Positions 25,063-37,710 of a DNA stretch of 64,000 nucleotides are shown in pieces (the first letter of the stretch is position 1; each line of letters opens with the position of its first letter). Made by a program: the position numbers and the translations under genes. The DNA lies in the NCBI RefSeq assembly GCF_037038585.1, contig NC_092521.1:54506398-54570397 (forward strand). Direction: 5' to 3'. The DNA comes from Patagioenas fasciata. Lineage: Eukaryota; Chordata; Aves; Columbiformes; Columbidae. The notes beneath the pieces were generated by a model that saw only the letters and a list, made by a program, of their open reading frames with translations, ran no database searches and had not been told where the DNA came from.

Positions 25063-28000
25063 GTGAGTTTTTATGTTTATATACGTACACATTGTACATG
25101 CATACTACCTGATAGCCAATATGCTTTTCTGTAGAAATGCATGTTCTACTCTCACTATAATCTGTAGCAGATTTTCCACCAACTTCAGAAATTTTAAGGT
25201 GGTAAAGTGTTATAATGATCTTTTATATAACCTATGACATTACACATCATTTAGTAATTTCTTTATTAAACTAGCATCTCATGCTTGAACTATGTTCTGC
25301 GTCTTAAAAGTTCCAGTATCAATTTGAAGAAATTTCAGGTGATTGTCCACAGCATCCTCATGTATGCTTTTCTGTTGATATGCTCAATATTAAATATTTG
25401 TTGTTGATTTGCGGTTTCAATTTTTCTAGCTTTGGCTTTCCAGCCACTGTACTCTGTTAGGTGCTTATTCAGACAATATATTCCATATACATACATTCAA
25501 ATATGTAGATATTCCCTTCGTTTTAGTAATTTTTGGCTAATGTGGAGTTCTCAGATCTCTTTTTTTTTTATTTTGAGTAATAACGTAATTTCTGAGTGTC
25601 TTTTTTGAAGCATGGACAGCCAGATTGGCTACTGTGTCTCTGTAATGCTGTAGTAATATTGCATGTAATGGTTATACCATCTGCCTAAGTTCTCTGTGAT
25701 ATTACTGTCATTACATATGCAGAGAGTTTACTGAAGCTCCATTAGCTACAATACCAAAATGGGACTTACCTGTGGAATTTGTCATGCACGAGGAATTAGT
25801 TTCACCATTCCAGAACATTCTATATTGAGATATAGCCCCTTAGGGCCCTCTACAAGTGTACCTTAGGTTTTTTGACCTTGCTTTTTGCCATTTTAAAATG
25901 TATGCTGTTCTAAGAAACCTTATCAAGTGACTGGCATTGCTTTATATAACAGATCGGTCCTCCTCCCATTTTTATCATCTGCAACCTGCACAGGAGTGAC
26001 TTTGTAATTTCTTCCAGGTCAATAATAGATATACAGCAAACATGTTGGAAAGATTTCTAGAAAAAAAACTTCAGCAATGATGAGTTGCTCTTATAATACA
26101 TGCTTGAAATCTGTCATTTAAACCTATTAAATCATTTAATATATGCTGGATTGTTGGTTTTTTTTTTTTGTAGTACTAATGTCTAATCAAAATACATGAA
26201 GGAATAAATTAAACAATTTAGGAATGTATAGTTGCTAATGCAACAGATTTGACAAAGCATCGTTAAAAAAAATTGTTTAATTAGAATTAATTTTACTGTC
26301 ATCCCTCTAATTATGATTCAGTTCAATCGTAGGATGGTAAAGCTAAAGACCTTATTGTTTTCTGGGCCATTTATGTGTTTTCTCTGAACCTTTGCATAAT
26401 ATTTTCTTACTCCTGGTCCCCTGGAACTTAGGTTGTTCCAAGACCTATTAAAAACCAGCATCAGTATTTGAGAGAATAAGTTGAACAAAAATAATAAGTT
26501 TTTTGTATACCATACACTTTCCGTAAGGTACATAAGTCTGGATTTAACACAACAGAGTATACTGATCCAAATTATCATAATTATTTTTTGAATTACACAA
26601 TCATGTAGGTTGCAAGGGACCTCCAGAGCTCATTTAGTCCAACCTTTTGCTCAGAGCAGATTAAGTGAGAGTAGATTACTCAAGGTCTTGTACAGCTGAG
26701 TTTTGAGTGTCTCCAAAGATGGATATCCCACAACTTCTCCAGGTAACCTCTGCCAGTATTTGACCTTCCTTATAGAATAACTGCTCAAGTTTATGGCCTT
26801 CAGATAATTTTGGAGGATTGCCACAGTGTTTTGCTATGCTTCCAGTTTATTTACACTGTATTTAATCCCTCTTCCTTTATACATAAATCATTAACCCCAT
26901 GATTCCAAATGAGTTTTACCAGTTCCTTCCTACTTGGCAGCAAGGTTTAGTCTTAAGGCTTCTCTAAAGGCATCATTTTAGTGGTCTATACAGGACAGTT
27001 CAGAAACCATCACCTGTATCGTTGGAGCTTCCCCTTGGTAGAGCAAGGGACTCTGCAGAGAGCTATGGAGAGGTAATTATGAACTCTCAAACTGTGTAAA
27101 CTTCCAGACTTAGAGCATGGAGGAGGAGGAGGAGCACAATGCTGTACCAGACCTAACAATGGGAGGGAGCCAACAGATGTCTTGCTTTCAGATCTTCCTA
27201 TTCTTTAACCATTCATGCACATCTCAGTAAAGGGTCTGAGAAATTATTTCAATTACTACAGCAAGTAGCTTCCACCTTCTTTCTCTAGCACATCAACAAA
27301 TGTTAAGTGTATCTTCTAAATGACTTTTCACATCCAGTTTGTGCGAAAGTGCTAACCTATCATTGACTGTTGCCTCACAGTAGCACTGCATACATTTTTC
27401 GGGATTTTCTTTTCCCTTTCCATTGCAAATGTTGTTACAAAAATAAAATCACAGATGAATGTCCATGTACTGTTTACACATCTCCCTCTCTGAAAACTGC
27501 CTTGAGGTTGGCTCAGGGATAAGGTAATTGTTGCAGAACAAACAGGAAACAGAAGTAGATATCTGAGAGCGGGTGACATACCATTTATCAGAACCTGCTG
27601 ACATCCCTGGCTCTTCAGAGGTCATTGTCATAAATTAAGATACTTTAAGAAAAATGAATAATGTCAGTTCTTCAGTTTGTCTGCTTCATAATTTCTTTAT
27701 GACCTGTTGTAGGTCATCCAGCCTAATGTCAGTGTTCTATGCGACACATGGCTCATCTTTCCAAGCTAACCATTCTAGTTCAGACTGTTGAAACTAAGAG
27801 TTGTTACTTCAGTGCTTGTCTGTTTTCATGTATGAATGTTTAATGTATTTGTCACTACGGGACAGTAACTATTGATAAGTAGGTATCACAAATGGATTTT
27901 ATTTACAGGAGTTTATATTTGAGATATTGCCTAATTCCTTATAAAAAGCTGATTTGTCCTTTTCTTTCATCAATAGCATTTTACAGGAAAAGTGCAGTGC

Positions 28001-28218
28001 TCGCTAATTCCTTCTTAGGCTGGAGGTGACATGTATGTTTACTTAATGGCACTATCTTGTTTAATAAATCCTTCTCCTTCTATGCTACCCTGGCCTTTGC
28101 TTCAGTTTTGGGAAAATAATATTGGGACAGTTTTTATGCCTCAACGGCACAAATATTACGTAGAGTGTATCCTGAATTTTTTCTCAAAACAGCATTTTTT
28201 CCCTTTTTTATCCTTTAG
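25063..28218 (+). other. PTPRM: PTPRM intron between the FN3-2 exon and the first FN3-3 exon
   Basis: This 3156-bp phase-1 intron has a strong donor (gtgagt) and ends in an excellent pyrimidine tract (ttttttcccttttttatcct) before tag. It contains a CR1 fragment at 26596-26800. Otherwise it is AT-rich sequence in which I see no gene or RNA. Confidence 0.93.
26596..26800 (-). mobile_element. CR1 LINE fragment (3' end, minus orientation)
   Basis: The sequence cacaatcatgtaggttgcaa followed by gggacctccagagctcattt and agtccaacc is a diverged form of the reverse-complemented 3' end of avian CR1. Downstream, gtgtctccaaagatgg, tatcccacaacttctcc and ggtaacctctgccagt continue the CR1 colinear pattern. 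The copy is an old 5'-truncated remnant of about 205 bp with a poorly defined distal end. It is one of the reasons for calling the organism a bird. Confidence 0.85.
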
Positions 28219-28328
28219 TCCCCAGTGCAGTGCCACTTGAGTCAATTCAAGGAAGTACCTTTGAAGAGAAGATTTTTCTTCAATGGAGAGAACCAGCGCA
28301 AACATATGGCGTGATTACTTTGTATGAG
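28219..28328 (+). CDS. PTPRM: PTPRM exon: first half of fibronectin type III domain 3
   Basis: This 110-bp exon follows ...tatcctttag. Its first two bases complete a Val codon begun in the previous exon (g+tc), then it reads [20 protein letters not shown] and [16 protein letters not shown], ending on a complete Glu codon (phase 0) before the donor gtacct. It supplies the A-B-C strand half of FN3 domain 3, including the conserved B-strand Trp in LQWREP and the start of the C strand (ITLYE). The donor gag|gtacct is weaker than consensus. The reading frame is open and continues directly into the exon at 33016, where ITYKAVSS completes the strand. It probably corresponds to mammalian exon 9. Confidence 0.96.
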
Positions 28329-29284
28329 GTACCTAGCATTTTGCCATGTTTTAATTTTTATGTATAATTTTGATTTTCAAAAGTGCATAATTGTTACCAA
28401 TTTTTTTTTCCAGTTTATGTAAAATGAATCTTCTTTTTGAAGATAGTAGCAGTTACAGTGTAATAAAATCAAATACACAATGTAGGACTGAATTATGCAG
28501 GACCCAAAATATCCCTGGGTTATAAGCTTTAAGAAAACTGCTATTTTTAGAACCATGTGATACAGCATTCTATCTAGTAATGTAGATCAAATATTTAAAA
28601 GACTGAAAGACAGATCTTATTGAATTAAAAAAAAAATACGAGACATAACACAGCAGTGACATTCAACATCACATTTAGCTAAGAGTCATTCTATGAAGCC
28701 TTTTGTAATAGAAACAAGCAGGCATAATTAAAAAAAAATCTATCATTTTTTAAATGCAAATTTGACAAAATTACATGTTGTTAGATGTCTAAAAATCTGT
28801 GCTTTTCCTCATGTGGAACCTCTGCCTGAATACCTTTTAGAAAAATTGACAAAAGACTGCACAGATTAAGCTGTCAGACAGTAATCACTGTTAAGCTTCT
28901 TACCTGACCTTACTACAAAATTGGTATTGAAATGCTTTGTTTTAAACAAAAAAAACACCTAAATGAGATATGGTGTAAAAGAAAAGTTACGCTGAATGGT
29001 AACCCATTGATAGTGTTTTGAAAACTGTTTTATTGTAAGACAATAAAATGTTATGAAAAAGTATGAATTGATTTTTTAATAAAGCTGACTACTTTTCAGC
29101 TAGTTCAACAGTTGCCTGTCTTCAGGCATCAGAATATTTTAGTTAATACGTTAATGTTTTTATTGATGTTAGGCTTTATGTACATAGAAACACACAGTGG
29201 TGAATCATCTTTCTACTTACAAACATGCATGCATGTCTAATTACGTTGCACTCTATACATGCAGTTCATTATTAGATGTATATG

Positions 29285-29370
29285 CATACACAACTCCATC
29301 AGCTGTAATGGGAGCTGTGCAGGTGTATTCATAGATGGAAAAGAATAGCTGGGCCAGACTTTCTGAGGTA
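29285..29370. repeat. Hairpin-type short repeat fragment
   Basis: ctccatcagctgtaatggga at 29294, followed by gctgtgcagg and then gctgggccagactttctgag (29349), resembles one half of a palindromic amniote repeat whose centre is a 'ccattgacttcaatgg'-type palindrome and whose ends are ggccaaattctg/cagaatttggcc. The 21-bp centre is nearly repeated at 62874-62894. Confidence 0.45.
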
Positions 29371-30206
29371 GTCAGGGCTGTGCAGGACTCTGAACATCAA
29401 AAGAACCTTGCATTCCAACAGTGAACAGAACATTGAAAAGGAACTACTGGTACCTCCTTACACTGTTTATCTAATACACCTCAAAGCAGAGACAGAGGGA
29501 GCAAAGCAACCAGTTAAATCAGAAACATGATTTAATTAATTTTTAAGTAAAAGATACCAACGGACTAATGCAACAAAACCATCCTTTGTTTTAAAGATGC
29601 CAACTCAGTCCGGTCATGTGGCTGAATATAGACAACTGCCTAGTTGCTGGAAGCTTGTTGGTCAATACTTTTTCTGCCCTGATGTTTGCTTATGAGCCTA
29701 AAATGTGTCACAAAGATTTTATAAATAAGACCAGTAAACTACCTGAAGGCCAACAAACATATACAGTGAATCACAGCAACATTTTACCTATTTTAAATGT
29801 ATACTTTGATGAAAAATGAAAGTATACTTCGGGTATATTTTAGCTAATTGACGCAGCTCACAGGATAAGATCTGGCAAGTTAGATGAAATTTAGGTACCT
29901 GTCTTGCATAGGTTGGTTCAGCCTATCAGATGTCTCAGCTGGCACCTCTCTGATCATTGTATGGGCAAGGTGCATCCAGCACAGCTCCAAATCACCGCAG
30001 CTTGTGGAGTGAGGTGTCTAACCTGCACCTTGTTGCAGGCCAAAGCTTAGACAAAGAGACATCTAAGCCTCGACTGTGTATACATCAACAATTCTGATCT
30101 ACAAAGCATAGCTGCTAAAGCTGCCCTTATACAAACGCATGCTGTATTTGGTACGTTCATGAAAACTGGTGCTCATGGCATTCACTTTGCAGAGAATGGC
30201 CTAGCA

Positions 30207-30397
30207 CAGAGGTATCAAGCTCATTTTCACCAGGGGCCATGTCAGCCTCACGGTTGCCTTCAAAGGGCTGAATGCCATTTTAGGACTGTATAAATGTAAC
30301 TACTCCTACATTTATAGAGTCCTAAAATTACATTCAGCCCTTTGAAGGCATCCACGAGGCTGATGTGGCCCCAGTGACAATGAGTTTGACACCCCTG
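30207..30397. mobile_element. hAT-type miniature inverted-repeat transposable element (MITE)
   Basis: This 191-bp element is almost entirely one inverted repeat. The left arm begins cagaggtatcaagctcattt. The right arm, reverse-complemented, begins caggggtgtcaaactcattg, and the arms stay alignable for about 90 bp through the blocks gcctcacggttgccttcaaa and ttttaggactgtataaatgt. The ends (cagGGGTGTCAAACTC-like) fit hAT/Charlie-group termini. An imperfect 8-bp direct repeat flanks the element (gcctagca at 30199-30206, ccccagca at 30398-30405, 6 of 8 identical), as expected for a hAT insertion. It has no coding capacity, so it must have been mobilised in trans. The arm divergence indicates an old insertion. 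The RNA of this intron could fold here into a long hairpin. Confidence 0.85.
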
Positions 30398-31517
30398 CCC
30401 CAGCAGGTGAGCACTAACCTAGTAAGGGCAAGGCCTGGGTAGGGAATAGTTCAGCCTGAGGAGTTCCCCAATTCATGAAGTGAGTCAGGCACAGAGCCAC
30501 AGCAAAGGGTGAATGACCCTTCCATTCACCCATCACTTGCCGCTGGGCTGTACACAATCAGGGCTGAAAGAATTGTAGTGCCAGAAGAAATGCAAGTATG
30601 AGAGTGCAGGGTACTTGAGTCTAGAGTTGGAGACACAGAGTTTGGGTGGGGGAAAACAACAAGTACATAAGCCTCAGTCCGACCCAGGAACAAAGTTGTT
30701 CTTCCAGGGCACGCTCTTAAACTGATAGCTGTTTTTGTAGGGTCAACCTTAAGACTACAGCAGCAGACATCTTCTTTCAGCAGGAGGTCCCAGGGTATTG
30801 GTCCCAGCAGACAGATGAACATCTTCTGCAGTTCTGAGTCTGTATCCCTGTTCCCAGAGAGAAAGCTCAATGTCACCTCTGTGTGTAGCATTTCTTACTT
30901 CGAGTACCTAACTTTCTATATTGTTAAAAATCTTATAACCAAGTCTGATTTCTGGGGCCAGGCATTTGTTTCTAGTGACTGAATGAGGCACTCTTTTAAT
31001 ATATGTGGTGGGAAAAGCTATGTCTCAGTGTATCAAGTACTAACATATTAATTGCCATTGTGAAGTTAAGTGCAAATCCAATTCTTTTACCAATATTTAA
31101 AGAAAAAAAGCATTTAGATGAAGATATTACATAATGACAAATGATGCCATTTTGCTCCTCTGTCACCAGTACAGGTCCACAGTTGTAGGAATAAAAGGCT
31201 TAGTCCTTTGGGCAAGGTTTCATCTAAATTTGATAGTAGTAGTCAATATCTAGTAAGAAAATGACCCTTATGCCCAAGTAAGAGTGAAATACAGAAACTG
31301 TGCCAGTTCATTTTAACCAAGCAAAACACTTATTTTTTTCATGTGTTCTCCATGATTGATGCAAGAACTGCCTTCGTTAGAGAACATCAGCCACTTAGCT
31401 ATCTAATAACTAAACACTGCAAAAAATTTATAAGAATCTAACATTGACTGCAGAGTCTCTGATAGCCTGGTATTATTTTGAATAAAACTTAAGTGAGATT
31501 TTGGAAAATCTTTTTAA

Positions 31518-31850
31518 GAATCATAGAAATGTAGAGAACAGAGTTAAAGGGAGCTGCAAGAAGTCATTTAGTTCACGTATCTGCAGCGAAACAGGATCAG
31601 CTCTATGCAAAACATAGCTGTGATGTAGTTGTCTAACCTGTCTTTTAAAATCTCCAAAAAAAGTTACGACCCACTCTCCCACAAGCAGACATAACAGCAC
31701 TTGCCATCAGAAAGGGAGATTCTTTGGGGCAACATGTAACCTTAATTTCTTCTTCATTTCAGGTATTTGGTAATGTAATCTTCTCCTGTCTTCTGTTATA
31801 ATCAGGAGGGTTAGTTGAGCAGTTTTTAAGGCACTTTCAGTTTGATTTAT
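31518..31850 (-). mobile_element. CR1 LINE fragment (old subfamily, minus orientation)
   Basis: It starts gaatcatagaaatgtagaga, continues with an agtcatttagttcac block, then gtctaacctgtcttttaaaa and tctccaaaa. Further on come ttggggcaacatgtaacctt, aatttcttcttcatttcag and an aatcaggaggg block, all in the order of reverse-complemented CR1. It is strongly diverged, and the distal boundary is approximate. Confidence 0.75.
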
Positions 31851-33015
31851 GGATGAGAAGTTGTAGAGGATCTGCTTATATCTACCGAAATAATGTTGGG
31901 GTTTATCTAGGTGTTACCAAAGTTTTTATTACTCATTTTCAGCGCTTCATTGATGTTAGTGCTGTGATGATTAGATGGGTCATAGAAAAATAAATTTTCA
32001 TTAAGTCAGAGGTTTTAGGAAATTGCAAGTGTTTAAGGTGTGTAAGGCCAACACTTAGATGTTTCTATGTATTGTTTTATGTCTCATCCTGATTATAATG
32101 ATATGGAATAAATATAGCAAACAGAATGTCAATTATCACTTTATATAATAAGAATGTTGGAATTATTCGCATACAGATGAAACTTTAAAAGTAAAAAGGA
32201 GGGATGAATCATTTTTACTTTTTTATTTTTGATGGATTTCTTATTTTTAAATTCTCATTACAGTGCATGGAAATTAGTAATTAATAGAAGAAATCTGGAT
32301 CAAGTTTTACTGTGAACTTATATTAACATTTCTAATGAAAACTAAAAATACTGTTTAAATCAAAGAATGAACTGAGGATACAATATACACTCTACATATA
32401 TTACTTAACATTTTATCTCTTCTTCCCTCCAAATTAGAATCTGGCCTAGGTGCAATATAATAACCTGAAAATTTCCAAATTAACAATTAGAATAGCTAGG
32501 CTTCTGATTAAAATACAAGCTTTACCCACTTTCTGAAAAATTTGCCTTAAACTGCCCTTATCATCTATTACAGATAATCTTATTCAGAGCAAAGTTTAAT
32601 TATAGTGAAGTCAGCTGGAACTAGGGGCTACACCTTCTGTTATTCACTTATCTATTTTTACCTTGTTATTTTGGTTTTGTTATTGTTGCTGATCAAAACC
32701 AACAGTGAGATGAATTAAAAAAATGACACTGGTAAAGCCAACATCTTGAAGGAATTAATGTAAGCCTGAACCCATCCTTTAGAGTTGTAATCTAGTTTCC
32801 TCTAAGTATCTGTATCTATAAAAGTAATAACTCATACCAGTTATGGATGAGTTTCTGTGTCCCTTCGTGTGATTCAGGATTTGAAGAGCGTAAGAGAGTA
32901 AGATAGCTTATCATAAAAGGTCTGACAGCGCATACATCAGAAGGGTTTACTGGATAAAGATGCAATCTCTGTCCATCTGCTCAAGGCAGTTTATAACTTT
33001 CTTATTCTTTTGCAG

Positions 33016-33217
33016 ATCACCTACAAAGCAGTCAGTTCCTTTGACCCAGAAATAGATTTATCCAATCAAAGTGGACGAGTCTCAAAGCTAGGAAATGAAA
33101 CACACTATCTCTTTTTTGGACTGTATCCTGGCACTACCTACTCTTTTACCATCAGAGCCAGCACAGCTAAAGGCTTTGGACCTCCAGTCACAAATCAGTT
33201 CACCACTAAAATATCAG
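33016..33217 (+). CDS. PTPRM: PTPRM exon: second half of fibronectin type III domain 3
   Basis: This 202-bp exon follows ...ttattcttttgcag, starts in phase 0 with [20 protein letters not shown] and ends ...FTTKIS plus one base before the donor gtattt. It completes FN3 domain 3: C/C' strands, the NQS and NET glycosylation sequons (residues 19 and 27 of the exon), the tyrosine corner [10 protein letters not shown] and the G-strand region [15 protein letters not shown]. Together with the 110-bp exon it totals 312 bp, so the pair is a phase 1-1 module equivalent to the single-exon FN3 domain 2. The frame is open, with no lesion. The donor cag|gtattt has good exonic but only moderate intronic consensus. 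It probably corresponds to mammalian exon 10. Confidence 0.97.
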
Positions 33218-36200
33218 GTATTTGATTAAAGAATATTATTGGTTGCTTATGATAATGACATAGGTGATTATTTTGTTGTTTACTTCTTTAGGATTCAACA
33301 AACAGCATATCAAAAAAGTGAAATATATATTCATTCCTGAAGATGTCAAAATGACATATATTAACATATCTGAAAAACATCCAAGTGCTTAAATACCAGC
33401 TAGTACTTTGAAATTCCTATTCACAACTGTAACTTACCACCCAAGAAACCCTATGAATTATGTGCCTGCAGTCAGTGCCAGCTGCTGTTGCAACATTTAG
33501 CATAAGGTTTTCTGGACATGAGGATGAGGGTTCCATTCAGAGCTTAGTCAGCCTTGACATCATTCTAAATTAGTACAGTAACGGTGCTGGAAAATCTCTT
33601 TAATGAGCCATGAACAATTGAGTGTAGAGCAGAAATACTGTATGTCTGGCACTCACTTAGACTCTGCCGCTGACTGCCAGCCTGTGTATGTTCCTAGCAG
33701 GCGTGGGGAGTGAAGTGGATGTGAAACTGTATTAGACAAGAACATCAGGACTAGTGGTTTTCAGATAACAGCAGCATGACTCTGTCACTTCTGCAGATCC
33801 ATGAACAATATTTTAAAGCCCTCCCAGAGGCAGAAGAACATTTCTCTATCTGATGGGATGCTATGCTATTACATACTCTAAAATGCTTATGTAATTGATG
33901 ACAAAATGTTTTGTAACGTTACAGTTGAAATCCCTTTACTCTTTGCTTCTCTGTAATCTTCCTGGGAATTAAACTGAACTGAACTATGGCCCCTGGATAA
34001 TATTTACAGAAAATTGCCTTATCTATTTGTGGTCAGCTTTGCTTTTCATAATAACTAAAGGAAAGCATTTGGGTACAGAATCGTCTTCCTCTTTTACTCT
34101 CATTCTGTGTACTTTTCCCCATCATTCATTTTCTTTCCTCACTAGAATGAAAAAAGTAACAAATGTTACTCAGAAATAGATATTTTTTATTAATATTGTT
34201 ATAGGAAAGGGCAGTTAATTCAAGATGGAAATTATTGCCAGTACGGATATTTGTAGAGAAAAAAAAATGTTCATTTTCAAGCTAGAAAATTATTTTTTAT
34301 AGAAAGTCTAAATATAATTAGCACTGATCAGTAAAGATGGGGTTCATTTTCCATCCCTTTTCCTGTACTGTGCAAAAACTTTCTCTATCAGAAATCAGTT
34401 TCTGACTTGGAAAGACTTGATATGGGTTAAGATGGTAGAATCAGCCTTTATTAGAATGAGAAAGGAAAGATACTATTGAGTGTGGATGAGAATCTAGGCC
34501 TTTGGGAATAGTGCTGGATCTTAAACTGTTGTGCTTTTCTAAGTTTGATACGACACCAGCTAAAACTCATTAATGTGAACAGACGCCACAGGCGTGCTTG
34601 GGAATGGGTCTAAACTCCGAGCTACAATGCGGTGAGGTTCTGCGAGCTGTTGTGTCTGCACCCCACTCCTATTACTTCATATTAGTTACCATACTAACGG
34701 GAATGTTTATGGCTTGCCCAGGGGTAGTTAAAGCCAATCTCTTGATGAATTTAAAATAGAAACAGAATGAGTACATTTCTTAATATTATTGAAAAATCAC
34801 AACTGGCATTTTAGCTGTTGAAAATGTTACCCTCTTGGCAGTGCTATTGTCCTGTGATCTCCTTGTCTCACTGTAAGGCTTTGAGGATTTTGATGTGGCC
34901 AGTGCTCTCCATTTTGGAGACACGTGAAACAAAAATGCTGAACATTTATGGATTAACAGTTTCACCATTTTTTAGAACAGTTGAGGGTGACAACAGTGCA
35001 TTCTGACCAATTTCTGAATTGAATCCTCGCATATTAATTTATCTGACTCTAAAGTGCATTTTCATCTGAATAAAATACTCTTAATTTCCTCTCTTAAATG
35101 TTTGAGTAGTGTTATTCTGTACTGTAAATGGTTGCCATGTTTTCATTCTACTGTTGTGTGATTGGCACTGATGGATGAAGTGATCTGTATGTAAATACAT
35201 ATTACCAAAAGCAGAGTTTGTAGCAGTGCATGCTATCAAAATTGATGGGCACTCTACTAGAAGACTGTTTCCTGTTGCATAGTAACTTTGTGAAAAGTCA
35301 GCTGTGTGGGCTGAAATTTTGTACGCTGCCTTTCATACTAAGAAGAATTTCATCCATTTCAGGAACATGGTTGACATCATGAAAAATTCGGGTGACTGAT
35401 ACATTACTGAAGTGCTTTCAAACAGGGATTTAAATATTTAGCAAGAAATATCACGCTGAGCCATCACGCTGAAAATCTGTTCAGATTTGAGCAGTTTGTA
35501 AATGTTGCAGTTTGCACACAGTCGGTGAAAACTTGACATAACTGAGCAGCGAGTGTCACCATAGATGCCATGCTCACAAAATAGTTCTCCAAGCTTTCAG
35601 AGCCTTGCCGGTGTGTTCATCAACTCGGCATGTCCCAGCCCAAATACAGAGTCTCCAAGGGCCCTACGTTTTAGTGCATCTCAGCTTTCTGCTGCTGAAG
35701 ACCAGGGTGTGCAGCTGCAAAAACTGAACAGGAAGAATATCTCCTGGCTTCTCTGTTTATTGATAAGCTCCTTCTTTGCATGTGGGCACCGTGGAGGAGG
35801 AAGTGTCCTAACCTAGGCAGGAGAAAACTGTAAGAACAGGTGATGTCCAAGTGTCTGCAGAGAAGAGAAAAAGTAGCCAGGACGAAAAGGTGGGACGTGA
35901 GAGAACCACAACTCATATCCAGGACAGGAGGACAATTTTGGTGGAGGGAGACTAAGATTACGAAAGAGTCCAAGTAAGCATCCAGGAGTAGTAAGTTTGG
36001 AAGATCACAAGGCTTATTAAGATGTGGACAGGAGAACAAGGGCAAGAAATGACACAGTGTTCCAAAAACATTCAGTGAGTTCATACAGATTTTTGGAGAT
36101 GCAGTTACTCTCTGCTTCCCTTATTTTCAGGTTGATAGGCTTGAGAGTGGGGCATTATGTGAATAAGTTATGGATATACAAAACTGAAATACGTGAAAAT

Positions 36201-37710
36201 TGTGTCGGAAACTTTAAAGCACTGTGGAATCTTGTGCCTTTAGCCTTCTCAAAGTGGGTACCTAAGTTACTTAAAATGATTAGTCTGTTTGTGCCTTATA
36301 TCCAGGATTATAAGCAGAATAAAACCCTCTCATCTCACAAGTAGATTTTAGAAGATTAATTATTTTATTTGTGAAGCATTTCAGAAGTGGTGAGCAGCAA
36401 TGAAAAGCGATGAAGATTTGTTAATGTTTTTTCAGCAGACTGAAAAGTTGTGGATACAAGTATTAATGTAATCCTTACTTGGGTATATAGGGTAATATGG
36501 ATAAAGGAGAGAGAGGTTCATACCCTTTTCGAGTAGATGCAGCTACTACTGGGTGAGTGAGAAGGACTGGAAAATACGCTTGAAAGAAAGACTCACATGT
36601 GTGGAGCTATTTAATTTGCCTGGAGGCTGATATTATCTGTATGTGGAGCACAATATACTCTGAGTAACTTATTCAGTAACTTATTATATGTTACACGTAT
36701 AAGTATCCAGTGGCTGGAAGATAGAGCTAAACAAATTGAGATGTCAAACAGGTCTCCATGTTCAACAGGACGCATAATTAGCCATTGGAAAAACCTGCTA
36801 AAGATCTTCTCCCCCACCAAACGTATTTTCTTTTTCAAGCAGGAGTTACTTTAGAGAAGTGCACTGCCCTGCATTATTTCTGTGGTCAGAAAAGATCATT
36901 ACAATTACCACTTTTTGCTTCTATAGACTTCAAATCTGTTAATTGTCTATCATCATTAAGAACTGGACAATAAGGGTACAACAGACTGCTAAACAATCAA
37001 TTAACTGAAGAGCCTTCCATCCAATATAATGATAAAAATGCAACTAGATTATAGCACTGAAAAAAAGGAGCAACAGTAAAAAACAATAACTGAGGCATCC
37101 TTTGTTTTAATCACAAGTGGAATTCCTTCATGAAGACACAGCTCGCGAAAGTGCTATTGAGTGTGGCTTCAAACTAAGATGAGCTGTCGTGGCAGTAATA
37201 CTTCTTCATTATTGTAAATTATGTCTGTGGTGGACAATAGACACAGGACAGTTACAGCACTAGTTCAAATTTGAGGAATGGAAAATTCTGAGGATGCTTC
37301 CTAATTCCACTGACATACTGAGGAAGCTGGGCCCAGTTTCAAAAACTATGGTCATTTCAGCATGCACATTTGCAGATGCTCTTCTTCAGCTAACTTGTCA
37401 TTTCCAAGTCATAGATTCTCAAGGCTTTCTGCAAACTTAATTCTGCTAGTATCTGTTTCCTGTCTTGAAATTGGCAGTGAGCTGGGATTTCTTTGTTATT
37501 TTGTTGGCTTTTTTGTGGTTGGTTGTTTGTTTGGGTTTTTTTCTGAAGTTATTTAACTGTTGTTTCATATTTGTGTTGTGACAGAAGGCATCTTAGACCC
37601 ATAATGTGGTATTTATATTTGAAGAAGTTTTTTAAATTACCTATTCAAATAAAGATACAGCTCTTGAAGAAAACCAGGAGTAACTTTTTTTCCCTCTTTT
37701 CTTATTCTAG
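33218..37710 (+). other. PTPRM: PTPRM intron between the FN3-3 and FN3-4 exons
   Basis: This 4493-bp phase-1 intron ends in a strong tract (tttttttccctcttttctta) before ttctag. I see no mobile element I can name with confidence. A 137-codon minus-strand open frame at 35671-36084 and smaller plus-strand frames at 35565 and 36024 have no domain or splice context. The rest is plain AT-rich intron. Confidence 0.93.

Larger units (their letters stand above)
28329..33015 (+). other. PTPRM: PTPRM intron splitting FN3 domain 3
   Basis: This 4687-bp phase-0 intron runs from gtacct to ttattcttttgcag. It contains a hairpin-repeat fragment (29285-29370), a 191-bp hAT-type miniature element (30207-30397) and a CR1 fragment (31518-31850). 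A 121-codon minus-strand open frame at 30526-30891 has no recognisable domain and no support as a gene. The rest is AT-rich intron. Confidence 0.93.

Noticed and set aside
26594..26632. Idea that the patch around 26.6 kb was a conserved regulatory element
   Set aside because: Fully explained as the CR1 3' end.
30526..30891. 121-codon open frame on the minus strand next to the MITE
   Set aside because: No recognisable domain, no codon bias and no splice or promoter context; a frame of this length is compatible with chance in a less AT-rich patch.
33640..33720. Possible MIR-like segment (agactctgccgctgactgcc)
   Set aside because: A single short match without the flanking blocks in order.
35671..36084. 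137-codon minus-strand open frame in the FN3-3/FN3-4 intron
   Set aside because: No homology that I can recognise, no splice signals that would make it an exon, and no repeat signature.
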